A stretch of DNA of 64,000 bases, from the NCBI GenBank assembly GCA_024138015.1, contig JAMXBB010000002.1:7992301-8056300 (forward strand). Direction: 5' to 3'. This document shows, one piece after another, positions 49,107 to 60,395 of this stretch. This DNA comes from Lumnitzera littorea (taxonomy: Eukaryota; Streptophyta; Magnoliopsida; Myrtales; Combretaceae). Under the pieces are notes generated by a model, which was not told the DNA's origin, made no database searches, and worked only from the letters and a program-made list of their open reading frames with translations. Within the stretch, counting starts at the first letter, position 1; the number at the start of each line of letters is the position of its first letter. The translations under genes and the position numbers were made by a program.

Positions 49107-51713
49107 TATCACGCCCCAAAATGGCAGAGTCGTAACAGCCCTGCTGTGTAAACCATTCGAAGATAGAAGTTAGCCTTACAATTACTATCCTAGACCTAAT
49201 CTACATAAGGCATCCACGACTAACCCGTTTTGAAGTAAACGGTTTGAAATTTTAAATAAATCATTTACCTAAGAAAGTAAGGTAATATATATATATATAT
49301 ATATACTATAATTCAGTTATTACAATTAAAGTTTATTATATTTCCTAGTTATTACATTATTCAAAAATGAAAAATTCTAAAGTAAAAGCTTAAACCTTAA
49401 AAATATGTGTTTATTCTTCAAATGTTTTCCTCACTCCTCAGGATCTAGCAATTGCTAGCTTCAAAGTAATTGTTTGCCGCTTTTTAGCCAGCATCTGCAC
49501 GACGTTTATAGGGATATGAGCAACCACAACTTAGTAAGTTAAGATGGAGGACTTAAAACTACACCATAAACATAACAAGGTTATCGACCAACTTATTAAG
49601 TACAATGCATGTTTAAGCAAATGCCATCGCACGATGTTATCCGGCCCGTCGTGAGATTAGAGAAATTGCGCTCACTCTAATCTGGGTTGAAGAGTTGTCG
49701 TTAATGCAACAGCTCACGACCAAACCCAGGCTTGTGTAATGGAATCCTTGCTCTTCCCACAACTACCTTCGAACCATTGACTTCACCCTCACCACGACCT
49801 CTTCATTTGTCACTTAGTTTGACTGAGGATGAAGAAAGGACCCTTTGCAATCCTACGTTATCCCTTTTGAAGGGGTCAGTATTTGACCGGAGAATCCTAG
49901 GTTTCCCATAATGGGTTGCCATGCAGGTCCGATTATGATTACAAGTCGTATATTTGATTAGGTCCAGTTTAGGGTGATCATTCATTTCATACAAATCATA
50001 CAATGCATGCTAGAACAACAAACAGAATCATAGCATCACTCGTAATCAAGCATATGCACATAATTAACTATCTAACAAGCACAACTAAGTATAATCTCAA
50101 GCCTCTAAAATACAACAACGTATTAATCCTAACTTACCTTGACTCCTTGCTCACTCACTTGAGGTCCGACTTACTCAGGCTATCGTCGATCATTCCTATA
50201 ACACAAACGTGGTTTCAGCTTTTCATATAACTATTATAGGTTCGTTTTATCCTATAACTCTTATTGTTATGTTCTGTTTAGGGTTTAATATACCTAATTA
50301 TCTAGGTCTTAAGTTTTTTACAATTATTCTAGGTTTAGGGTTAGGTTCGAGTTCAGTTTTCATATCGATTTCTAAATTAGGTTCTAGTTCAATTTCTAAG
50401 TATTGTTTTATACTCAAACCCTAGAAATCCGTTTCAACTCATAATGTGAAATTAATTATATTACTTCCCAATCTCCTAAATACCATCATTACCCCTAGTC
50501 AGTATTTTATTTCCCTCGGTACACTTAAATCCTTATTAGTATACCGAATTTACTCCTGATGTGAGAAATTTTTTACATTTTTCATATAATTACATAAATT
50601 TAAGTTTTCTATCAATTTTATTATATTTCCCTATTTTTTATATAATATTAATTTTTATCCTAATATTTTCTATTTATTATATTTCCAATAATTGTATATT
50701 ATGTACTATTATTTATTATGTACATAATACACATCTAATATTTTTATCACTCTAATTACTATCTCCCAACATCAATTATCATTTCAAAATGTTTAAATTC
50801 ATCATAAATCAGATTTTACATCTAATTACCCTAATTTACAAAATTAACTTAAAATGTACTATTTTTCCTTATTACTTATTTACTACATAATTAACCTAAT
50901 AATTACATCTAACACTCTAAATGATATAAGTATCATACTTCATCAGATTTCAACATCTTAAAACATATAATTATTCACTAAATCAGTAATTAACCATTTA
51001 ATTACTTAATTAACCCTAAATTACACATTTTATGCCTCATTTTGAGACCTAAGTAGTCTACACAAAAATTTTGGGTTTAAAACTACACTCCTAAAGTCAT
51101 TTATTTCTAAACCGAAACATGCTCAGTTTTGTATAATTTCTTAAGGACCATATATCATGAGATATATTTTCATCAAAATAATATTTTTCCTAAAAACTAC
51201 ATACAAAAATATTCTAGAATAACAAAATTCATAATTTTCTAAGAATATTTACTATTTTTACAAAATTGGGTTGGAAATTGGACTCACCGGTCTGGGTGGC
51301 TTTGGCCACCGTTGGTCGCCGTGGCCTTGTCGGCCAGTCTAGGTGTTGCCACCACCATGTGGTGGTGGTAGCGGTCCACTCGCAGCTGCTCATTTGATGT
51401 GGGTTCCCTTTTATAGCCCTAATTACACAGTTTTTTCTTATTTTTTTTTTAACCCTAATTTTTCTCTCAATTTTACCTCTCCCTATTTTTCTCACTCTCC
51501 AGACTGACCAAATGAGCTCTGTGATTTTTTTTCCTATTTATAGAGTTTTGTGGTAATAAATGTGCATTAAATTGGACAAGATATTGCTCAAATCTCTTAA
51601 TTTTTTGCTTTTGTGTTGCTCTAATTTAATTGACTGATTTTTTTCTTATTTTCCCCAGCTGCCATAACCCAATTCTGGATCATTCCTTATTTTTTATGAT
51701 TTTTCTTTAATCA
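49107..51713 (-). mobile_element. Tekay/Del-like solo LTR inserted in the Ogre element
   Basis: About 2.6 kb with no coding capacity. On the minus strand it starts tgatta (51,713), carries a TATA box tataaaag (complement at 51,408-51,415) and ends ggggcgtgata (49,107), like the tgaca-ended Tekay/Del LTRs. The right half of a related LTR is at 62,778-64,000, sharing tgtaaaccatt, gaccaaacccaggctt and accttcgaaccattgactt. Flanking 5-mers (ctgag left, gccga right) do not match, and the Ogre 3' part is missing, so this is not a simple insertion. Its (AT)n tract is at 49,287. Confidence 0.7.
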
Positions 51714-53280
51714 GCCGATTAGTCCACGTACGTGCAAAGTCGCTTCACTGCCATACATAGATTCATCGCCAACGAGAACACTCCATTTACGAACAGCAAG
51801 TCTGATGAATATTATCTCAACGATTAGGTTCAACATGTTCTTATCTATTTGATTATATTATACAATATTATGTTATATTATATTATATTATATTGTTATT
51901 TTATTAGAGTTTCAAGTGATTTAATATAGTTTATATATAATAGTTTAAAATACTTCTTTTAGCATTAGCTTTAATATGGATTAGGTATATTATGATAATG
52001 TAGGGATATATAGATCTTAAAAGATTGTTTTTTAAAAAAAAAAAAATTTTTTAGGTTTCATATTTTCAAAATGACATTTTTATAAAATCTCATATTTTAC
52101 AAACTCTCGTTCTTTGCATATTGTATTGATTTAGAAAAATTGCATTAGGCATGTTAGAGTTTTCTTAATAAAAAAATCATTTTGATGTTCATAAAATAAA
52201 AAAAAATCTTTAATTGACTTATTTTTTACGACGAGATATTTTTTCCATAATTTAGATTTCTTTTCTATGGTTTAAACATCTTTTTTTATGGTTTTGAACA
52301 TCTTTTCTATGGTTAGATATCTTTTCCATAATATAAGCTTCTATTTTATAGTTTATATATCTTTTTCATTATTTAGGTTTCTTTTCCATGATTTAGATTT
52401 TTTTTTTATAGTTTAAACATTTTTTCTATGATTTCGATATCTTTTCTATGGTTTCGATGTCTTTTCTATGATTTCGATATCTTTTCTATGATTATGATTT
52501 TTTTTCTTTTTTTTTCTTTTATATTTTAAGCATCTTTTCTATATAAAAGATTCATTATGTAAAATCTTACATATTTCATAAAATCTTTAGGGTTTTTCTT
52601 GAAAATAAAAAAAAATTATCACTTAGTTGTTTTTAAATAAAAATCTTAATTTGAGACTTTTCAAAAATTATGTTTTTAAGTTTCTTTTTTTATAATTAGG
52701 AATAAAAATTAGGCTTCTAGGGATTTTTCTTAATAAAAATAAAATGGTTAATAAAAACGCAAATTTAACCAATTATTTTTTTTATAAATAGAACCAACAC
52801 ATTAAAGTTTTTTGAAAGAACTACGATCGTTTGATCTTAGTTAGTGGGTACAGACACCTTCAGGGCGACGATAAAATATGTAGAAATTTAGGTTTTTTTT
52901 TTTCTTTTGATTTTTATTTATTTATTTTAAATATTATAACTGGAAGAATAATCATAATTTCGGTAAATAGATAGTGGTACTTATTAGAATTTAATAGGTT
53001 AGCCTTCGAACTCGAAACTCTCTGGTTTTTTATTCAAATTGAAATCAAAGACCGGTAGTTAAATCGTAATCAATCTACCCAATTGATTATGGTTTCTTTC
53101 CTTTTTTACGACTCTGGTCGGATGATGACTCTAAAAATTATTTTTAACAAAAAATCAAAATTTTTCAATGTTTTTAGTTGAAGATTAATATTAAATGGAT
53201 TAGAGTTTAGTATTAATTAAAATATAAAAAATTACGTACTAAAAATCCATTATTGTACTAAACCCAAAAAAATCAAATCT
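51714..53280 (+). repeat. Ogre-type 3' LTR, 5'-truncated
   Basis: Aligns with 38,836-40,441 of the 5' LTR. It includes cgtgcaaagtcgcttcact, the ~20-bp tandem array, and gggcgacgataaaatatgt. The last ~45 bp are diverged and appear to contain a ~30-bp insertion. Sequence before 51,714 that would complete the LTR is absent. Confidence 0.85.
52235..52545 (+). repeat. Degenerate ~20-bp tandem array in the 3' LTR
   Basis: Counterpart of 39,345-39,725, with about 14 units such as tcttttctatgatttcgata. Units have been gained, lost and changed independently in the two LTRs. Confidence 0.78.
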
Positions 53281-54580
53281 TTTAGGGAGTTTTTCATAGT
53301 AGCACTAGTGTCATTACATAGGGAGCGAGAGAGGATAAAATCAATGGAAGCAACGCGTTATCTAGAGAAACTTGAAGGGATCTCAAGAGCGTTAGAGAAA
53401 CAGGGTAGCCTAAGCAAGATCCAAAGCGTCTCTATTTAACATCCCTGCGGCCCTCTCTCTTCATTACTGTTTACGACTCATCGCACTTCGTACAGTAAGT
53501 ATACCCCAGAAAATTCCTCTAATTACATGTAATTTACCTTGTTTGTATCAGAGTGCGTAATTGTTAGGGGTTTAATTTGTTTGGTTCTTTTTTATTTTAA
53601 TTTAAGTGTCATGGTTTGAATTAATTTGTGTAGAAATAAGTAGAATCATGCTTTACCCAAATATGCATTTCTAATGTTTTGTGATGGCAAGTGAGCTTGC
53701 TTTCCTCTTTGCCTTTGTCTATGATAGTTTGAAAATAATATAAAGATGAGCTCATTGTGCTGCACGGAAAGAATGGAATCTTTCATCATTAGAAACAACA
53801 TGCTCAATCTTGAGGATATGGTTCTGCATAGCTGATATATTATTTGGGTAGTTGAAGAAAATTACGATTGTGGATTTATGAAGAAAAAAATATGGAAAAA
53901 TCATATTCCTTTATGGATCTTTTTGATAGGTATGCTATTGTTTTTTAAACTCATTCAAGTATCATTTTTAAGTGAAAACTCCATTTCGCAGGAAATTTTT
54001 TTCATGTATTTGATAGTTTGATAATCTAATCTCAATCCAAAAATAAATAAATAAATAAATAAAGAAAGAAAGAAAGGAAAGTATCTTTTACCAGGGAAAA
54101 AAGAAAAGAAAAACTCTTTCTGTTATCTGTCTATCAAAAGAAAAAATTAAATTTTTTAATGATCTTTTATGATAATGTTACAAATTCTAGTAGCTATCAG
54201 TAGAGTTTCCTTGATATATCCTTGAAGGTTCTAGGGCCCATATCTAACTGGTATTACTTTTTACTCAATTTCCTGCTCCAACAAGCGGTCAGCATTGAGG
54301 ATGAGGTGTCTATATCTAATGTTTAAGCAGGAAATTGAGAAGTAGTGGGTATGCAGTCCTTTCTAGCGTTTAACGGGGAAGGAAGATCTCTTGAAATTGA
54401 AGCACAAACAGTTGGAAGATATGAAAAATAAAGGTCTTAAAAGTTAATTCAGAATCATAGAATGTGACGGAGAGAACTAGGAGGGAAGCTGAGAACGCAA
54501 AGAAATATGCTATACTGATTAATTTAGGTTCTTAATCCATTCAAGGCTTGTGAAAATTTATCCTAGTGCTTCTCTTTTTT
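53281..54580 (+). other. Interior of the composite insertion, possible captured gene fragments
   Basis: Less AT-rich islands stand out from their surroundings. At 53,344-53,439 a 31-codon frame (MEATRYLEKLEGISRALEKQ...) is followed by a GT-type site (cag|taagta context) near 53,492. At 54,280-54,440 a Lys/Glu-rich coding-like stretch includes LTGKEDLLKLKHKQLEDMKN. Neither was matched to a family. CACTA elements often carry captured exons, but that origin is inference. Confidence 0.3.
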
Positions 54581-55002
54581 ACTATACGATTTGTTGTCTA
54601 AGATTCATGAGCAAGGAAAAATATATAACCACGTTTAAACGTCTCCAATGGTCTTTGTTACCCACATTTAAATATAAATATAGCTAATGGGGTACTACTT
54701 CGAAATTTTTATTGGCGGCAGAAAATGTATAACTACATTTAAACGTTACATATGATTAAAGATAGCTACGTTTAAATGTCACTAATGGTCTTTTTTTTTT
54801 AAGCTACATTTATGATGCTTTACTTAAATACGTTTCAGCGAAACTTAAATGTTGCCAATACCATTATTCAGTAAACGTCATTAATTGCTACACGTTTAGC
54901 AACATTTCCTCTTTTTGGCAACATTTATTCTTTTAATGTAGTATAACTGATCAGCGTTGGGTGACATTTATTAAGCATCGTCCGTAATCGAAATTCTTGT
55001 AG
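54581..55002 (-). mobile_element. CACTA-like right end with subterminal repeats
   Basis: Repeated degenerate motifs around acgtttaaacgtc.ccaatgg occur at about 54,632, 54,733, 54,768 and 54,843, with an inverted variant near 54,893. The terminus, read reversed, is ctacaagaatttcg. Dense subterminal repeats next to a CTACAAGAA-type end are typical of CACTA elements and serve there as transposase sites. Confidence 0.6.
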
Positions 55003-55623
55003 AAAAGTTTTCTAATTGATCAACTCATTTTTTACTACTAGATCTCAAATTATAGGAATTTTCATTTTTCATCTTCCATTTTGCAATCATCATTTTTACT
55101 ATGGTTATAATAAAAGAAAATTACACTATAGAATATAACATTTAAATATAAGTTTAAATAAAGTATGAACGTTTTAAAAAATTCAAATAAGAGATCAATA
55201 ATTAAATGAGTAGTTAAAATAAGGGATTGTTATTATAACATCATTAGTGTCATCTAATGTGGCCATTAAATGACACATGGTGCTCACATGGTGTACGGTT
55301 GGCATAACATAGGGTTAAATATCTATTTAAATAATAAATAAATAGAAAAAACTTATAAAATATATGAAAATACTAAAATAATAAAGAAAATTTGAAAAAT
55401 AAAAAATATATATATAAAAAAAAAAAACTGAATAGTACAATATAAATATAATAATAGTAATGCACCTTCAACCCTACGCCCTTGCTTGTGACCTTCTGCT
55501 CTCACTTTGCGGCTAGGAGAGAACTCCAATGCTACGGATAGAGGCGTCTTTTTACCAATCCTAGGCTAGTTTGTAATTTTGCTTCTTGGTCAATTCTTAG
55601 TAATGTAATTTGGCAAAAATAGT
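55003..55623 (+). other. End of duplication unit A and junction spacer
   Basis: 55,003-55,090 matches 60,264-60,395 (tactactagatctcaaatta shared, one base different in context) and is the distal end of unit A. From 55,091 to 55,623 is AT-rich DNA plus a GC-richer patch at 55,465-55,560, with no recognisable gene. The duplication breakpoint lies in this interval. Confidence 0.65.
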
Positions 55624-55697
55624 AATCGAGTTCTTACTATAGCCAAAATTAGTCCTCTTATTTGAATTTCATCGTAGGTAAGAAGAAGATGTCATAA
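55624..55697 (+). pseudogene. YSL 3'-end fragment
   Basis: Matches 30,642-30,714, the end of the YSL coding region, including tatagccaaaatta, ttcatcg.aggtaagaag and the terminal gatgtcataa. It is too short to act, contains an in-frame stop, and marks the left end of duplication unit B. Confidence 0.85.
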
Positions 55698-56140
55698 AGG
55701 AAGAAAAGAGGTAAAGGAGTTCAAGTTCGATTAGTTTAATGATCAGACCGCACACAATGCAGCTGCAGATTTGGAGTAGGTAATAGAGTCAAGAGTCCTA
55801 GAAAGATGTTTACTCATAAATAGCACAATATGAGCAGAATAGTGGGAGGTCGAGACGAAATTACTAATGAATAGCTGATAAACAAATATAGAAGAAGTGC
55901 AAGTTTTGGTCCAGAGCATATGTTTTTAAGTGGATGGTCTACGAGAATAATGTAGAGTCAGACCGGAGCACATCTTGAGAGAATCCAAGGGCAGAGATCC
56001 ATTTGTTTATAAGTATGCATCATGTGCTTTTGGTTATTTTTTGTCTGTTTCTTCCCTAGCCCTGAAGCATATATGCTAGATGCTAGATTTGGATCAAATC
56101 ACAAATTAATGCTATTTAGATTGGCCATATAAGTTTTGTA

Positions 56141-56171
<31 letters not shown>

Positions 56172-56770
56172 TTAGATATAACTTATGTACTCAACCTGCA
56201 CACAAAAAAACTTGTAAAATATTTCAGGATGGACTAAAAATTTCACCAAAGTGGATCGATGCAGATGATAGATGAGCTCTGCATCATTCATTTGAGACCA
56301 TGGACAACTAGAAACTCATATTATATGCATGCACAAGCATCTATACCATCTTTGCATCTATAACATGTGAAGAATAAATTAATTTTATATGCAAAAAAAA
56401 AAAAAAAATTGTCAATCATATGCGATTAAAATAATGTATATGCATTGTAAAAAAGGAACAAATTCTGAATCATATGTGAAGATTAAAATAATATATATAC
56501 AATTTAGAAAAAATAGAAAGAAGTTGTGAATCATATGTGAAGAGTAGAATAATGTATATGCAATAAATTTTTTTTTTTTTTTAAATTGGCAAGGTCTGAA
56601 TCTCTATATATGTGAAAAATAAACTAATGTACATTCAATTTAAAAAAAAAGAAAAAAGAAAAAAAGGAATTGTGAGTCTCTATTTATGTGTCCACACATG
56701 ACACGCCTCATGTTTTGCCTGACTAGATACCTCTACCAACACGCAGCACATCCAACAACTTTGAGAGATC
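55698..56770 (+). promoter_or_regulatory. OMT copy 2 upstream region with tandem repeats
   Basis: Shares the YSL 3' flank and then the OMT promoter with unit A. Only about four of the gaatcatatgtgaag units are present (56,400-56,620), against seven to eight in copy 1. The TATA-like ctatttatg recurs at about 56,684. The leader between it and the ATG differs from copy 1 until acacgcagcacatccaacaa, after which the two are nearly identical. Confidence 0.6.
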
Positions 56771-58999
56771 ATGGATTTCTCTGAAGCAGAGGAGATGCTC
56801 AGAGGACAAGCCCAAATATGGCAACACATGTTTGCTTTTGCTGACTCCATGGCATTGAAGTGTGCAGTCGAGCTCCGTATAGCTGATATAATCCACTCAA
56901 ATGGTGGCCATCTAACTTTATCTCAAATTGCTTCACATATTGACGCTTCTTCTTCTTCCTCATCACCTGATATCGACTATCTCGACCGCATCATGAGGTT
57001 ACTGGTCCGTAAAAATATCTTCTCCGCTGCGCATCAAGAATCATCATCAGAAGGTGGAGAGACGAGAGTACTTTATGGATTGACTCCTGCCTCTAAATGG
57101 CTTTTGCATGGTTCCAAGCAGAGTCTCGCTCCAATGGTGACTATGGAGAACCATGAGCTGCTAATGTCTCCATGGCACTACCTTGGTCAGTGTGTCAAAC
57201 ATGGCGGTATAGCGTTTAAGATGGCTCATGGTCGTGAAATATGGGAGTTTGCATCCGAAAATAGCATGTTCAATGACATGTTTAATGAAGCTATGGCCTC
57301 TACTTCCAAGATCGCACTTCAGGCAATCATAAGTTGTTACAAAGAAGGGTTTCAAAGTCTCGACTCCTTGGTTGACGTTGGAGGAGGAATTGGTAGTGCA
57401 ATTGCTGAGATTGTTAGGGCATACCCACACATTAAAGGTATAAACTTTGATTTACCACATGTTATAGCGACGGCACCATCTTGTGATGTCCAGATCACCC
57501 ATCATGGAGGAGATATGTTTGAGGCCATTCCTAATGCTGATGCTATTTTCATGAAGGTACGTTACATATTCTAGTTTATAATTCATGTGAATTAGTTTTT
57601 GGGAATTTTTATGAATTAGTCTTTTCCGATTTCCAAAACTTTCATATGCCTGTTGCTTTTTCACTTTAGCATCAGAAATGCATTATGGCTGAATAGAGCT
57701 AGAGATGAGCATGGTATATGCCATGGATCTCGAAACCTATTTAGCGATGCGTGGTTAAATAGGTTTTTAGTTGAGTATATCTAACTTATGATATGTTGTA
57801 GTATAATTTTCTTAGAAATCATGCATTGTTAAGTATAGAGTATGACATTTCACCGACTTTGCAACTACCTATGCCATGAGTTCCAAGGTAATTTGTACAT
57901 CATCACTCTTCTATGTAGTATCCCATTAATCCGTATTGCAAATTATTTATAATTATGACTTCAAATTTAGCAAATAAAAAATAAGAATTTAAGGGAACAA
58001 TAACTTATTCTTTCAAATTCATGAGCGCTAGGCGCTTCCTAGAGTTCTATCGTTTTCTTTTTTCTTTTTTTCCTTTCAACAATTATTATTTCTTTTTTTT
58101 TAGTTTTTTTTTTAATGTTTTTATATATTTTTTTTCTTACTTATGAAATTATATATACTTAATAATGTAGGCCGAGCAAAAGTGCTGATATGTGCAAAGT
58201 ATTTAAAATGAAAATATAGGTGTCTAAAGTGTTAAAAGGATGAAAAGTTTAGTAAATTAAATAAAAAAAGAAAATAAAACACTATATGATGGACCATTTC
58301 AACCTTTTTACAGATGTCTCAAAGATAAATGTATTGTCATTTTCCTTTTAAAATACGCTAAAGGAAGGTGATGGAGTAATGAAGTTGGTAAACACTACTA
58401 GATAATAAGACTTGTAAATAAGGAAAGTTGATGTTGGTACTTTATTGGTTGACAACATGGTCGCTTTTTCAAATTTTATGTGTTGTTTTAAAATTGGTGT
58501 AATTATTTTTTTCAATAGAAAGGAGTTGGTTATAGATAAATAATATAATGATCTCAAATCAATTAATACATGTAGATTTTAGTACCGAAATGTACGTAAA
58601 CGAGTGTATTAACGGTAAAAACGTGCAAATGGATCTTGTTAACACATTTAATAACATAAAATGATTGATTATTTCTAGTTGTATCTTCCTGTAATGTAGG
58701 GCGTAATGCATGATTGGAGTGACAATGACTGCATCAAGATATTGAAAAACTGTCGAGAAGCAATACCAAAACATACCGGCAGGGTGATAATTGCTGAAAT
58801 TGTGTTGAAACCGGATGGAGGTGATATGTTTGATGGACTAGGAGTAGTTTCCGATTTATTGATGATTGCACATTGTTCTGGTGGAAAAGAGAGAACTCAG
58901 ATGGATTGGAAGAAATTACTAGAAGATGGAGGTTTCCCTCGCTACAACATTATCAAAATGCCGGCGTTGTGGTCCATCATTGAGGCCTTTCCTAAATAA
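56771..58999 (+). CDS. Class II SAM-dependent O-methyltransferase, copy 2
   Basis: Exons 56,771-57,556 and 58,700-58,999 give 361 aa, as in copy 1, with an open frame and the same intron position (aag|gtacgt ... tgtag|ggc). The same motifs are kept: LVDVGGGIGS, GINFDLPHV, GGDMF, HDWSD with the catalytic His at 266, and GKERT. It differs from copy 1 at about 17 of the first 262 residues, mostly after residue 180, and at about 10 of the last 99. The first residue of exon 2 is Gly instead of Tyr, a position usually Trp or Tyr beside the catalytic His, and the splice acceptor is TAG rather than CAG. Likely a methyltransferase for phenolic or alkaloid substrates, possibly with changed or reduced activity. 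Confidence 0.88.
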
Positions 59000-60395
59000 C
59001 GTATTTATTGTTATAATTGTTGTTTATCTAATCACTCCCGTTTTTTATTTTTATTTTTATTTTTTTGAAATGTAGTGTGAAAGATATAGGTTGATAAATC
59101 TCTTCAAACCATTAAATCACAGAAAGATCTTGAATTTTTCAATTAGTGCACCTACATCCTTATCTTAAAAAATATTAGCATCGAAAAATTTCTCCTCTGA
59201 TTTTGGGTTCTCTGAGAAATTTTTCCGTATCAAAATCTTTCATGATGTATAGGTGTGCTGTTTTGAAAATTAAGATTGTTTATGTAGTTTAATGGTTCCT
59301 AGGAGATATCAATCTAATTTACTTTACAACTCTTGTATTTGTCGGTTTTGCCGTTAAACCAACTTGGCAAATGTTTCTGTTTTCTTTCTCTTTTGGGTTT
59401 TGGCCTGAATAATTTATCTTTGGTCCTAGGTCTGGATGTTCTTCCCCCAGTATGAAACTAATTTGTTACGAAGTTTTAGAATCCTGCTGATCCTAAGTAC
59501 TCCATCCTCATCATTACATAATGAAAATATAGAAAGTAAAGAAGAATAAGAGAATTGCGTCAAATAAGTGAAATTATTTGGTTAAGACATGATTGCTTAA
59601 TGCCAAAATCAAATTCCTTCCACACAACTTGGTTGAACCTAGTAATAAGTGAGGAAATATGGACAACTTAACATGTAATGGCCTCAAAAATATATATAAA
59701 TACACACACATGTGACGTGACTCTTATGGAGAGATGGTTTGAACTTACTAACCAAAACTTATGGGAGGAGACTCTCTTAAACAAATGAAAGATTTTATAA
59801 TATCTCTTGAAATTTTTTATAAGACCCACGTTTAGAGTGTGTACGCTGTACGCATGTATAATGATATAAGCCCGGCGTTTAGTTTCCTTTTCTTCTGATT
59901 GCTTGTAGGCCCAGCTATTTTTCCATATTAAGTTATTTCTTGGGTTTCGCTTGAGTAACTCCATATTAATATATAATATATGGTTTCATCGTGCATTGAT
60001 GCGGCCGGAGCTATAAATAGTAAAGTAAGTAGGACTTATAAGAATAGTTTATTTATCAATATGTTTGTTGTTTTTTAACTCCCCCTTATTTCTTCAGTTC
60101 CTTTGGCACTGATTTCAAGCTTCTTTTTTTTTTTTTTTTTTTTCTTTCCAAATATGATGTCGAAAGGATAAAAGAATAATTATCCATACCTTTAAACGAC
60201 AAGATACCAAACAGGTCCTTTAAACTGGCTTAGTTACCGTCAATTTTTGTGATTTACATAAAACTAATAAAAGTTTTCTTTCTTTCTTTCTTTTTTTTTT
60301 CTTTCCTAATCAATCAACTTGTTTTTGACTACTAGATCTCAAATTATGAGAATTCTTACTTTTCTATCTTCCGTTTTGCAATCATATATTCAAAT
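59000..60395 (+). other. OMT copy 2 3' flank
   Basis: Homologous to the flank of copy 1. It contains a pyrimidine tract near 60,123 and the uninterrupted insertion site near 60,253-60,273. No further gene. Confidence 0.7.

Larger units (their letters stand above)
38190..53280 (+). mobile_element. Decayed Tat/Ogre-lineage Ty3/gypsy retrotransposon
   Basis: Plus-strand order: 5' LTR, primer-binding site, extra upstream ORF1, gag, protease, putative intron, reverse transcriptase, dual RNase H, integrase, then a truncated 3' LTR. ORF1 before gag, a DNGSS protease, an intron-like gap between protease and RT, and a second RNase H are hallmarks of the Tat/Ogre lineage. Every coding part has in-frame stops, so this copy cannot move by itself. 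Its 3' part, including the integrase C-terminus, the polypurine tract and the start of the 3' LTR, is replaced by a Tekay-like solo LTR at 49,107-51,713. Confidence 0.88.
37325..55002 (+). mobile_element. Composite nested insertion with CACTA-like outer ends
   Basis: Unit A homology stops at 37,324 (ataaaactaa) and resumes at 55,003 (aaaagttttct). In unit B these are adjacent (ataaaactaataaaagttttc near 60,253-60,273), so the 17.7 kb between is inserted. The outer ends look like decayed CACTA (En/Spm) termini: left cgctacaacaaaattg, right (reversed) ctacaagaatttcg. The right end carries degenerate subterminal motifs around tttaaacgt. The interior is mostly an Ogre-type retrotransposon. No CACTA transposase is visible, so it is non-autonomous or gutted. 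The left and right ends match each other only partly. Confidence 0.6.
55624..60395 (+). repeat. Segmental duplication unit B
   Basis: Direct copy of unit A, from the YSL tail through OMT copy 2 and its flank. Relative to A it lacks about 1.4 kb between the YSL tail and OMT, where A has the cytochrome b5 pseudogene. It has about 130 bp extra in the OMT intron (about 58,190-58,320) and extra sequence at about 60,080-60,155. It does not carry the 17.7-kb insertion. Confidence 0.88.
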
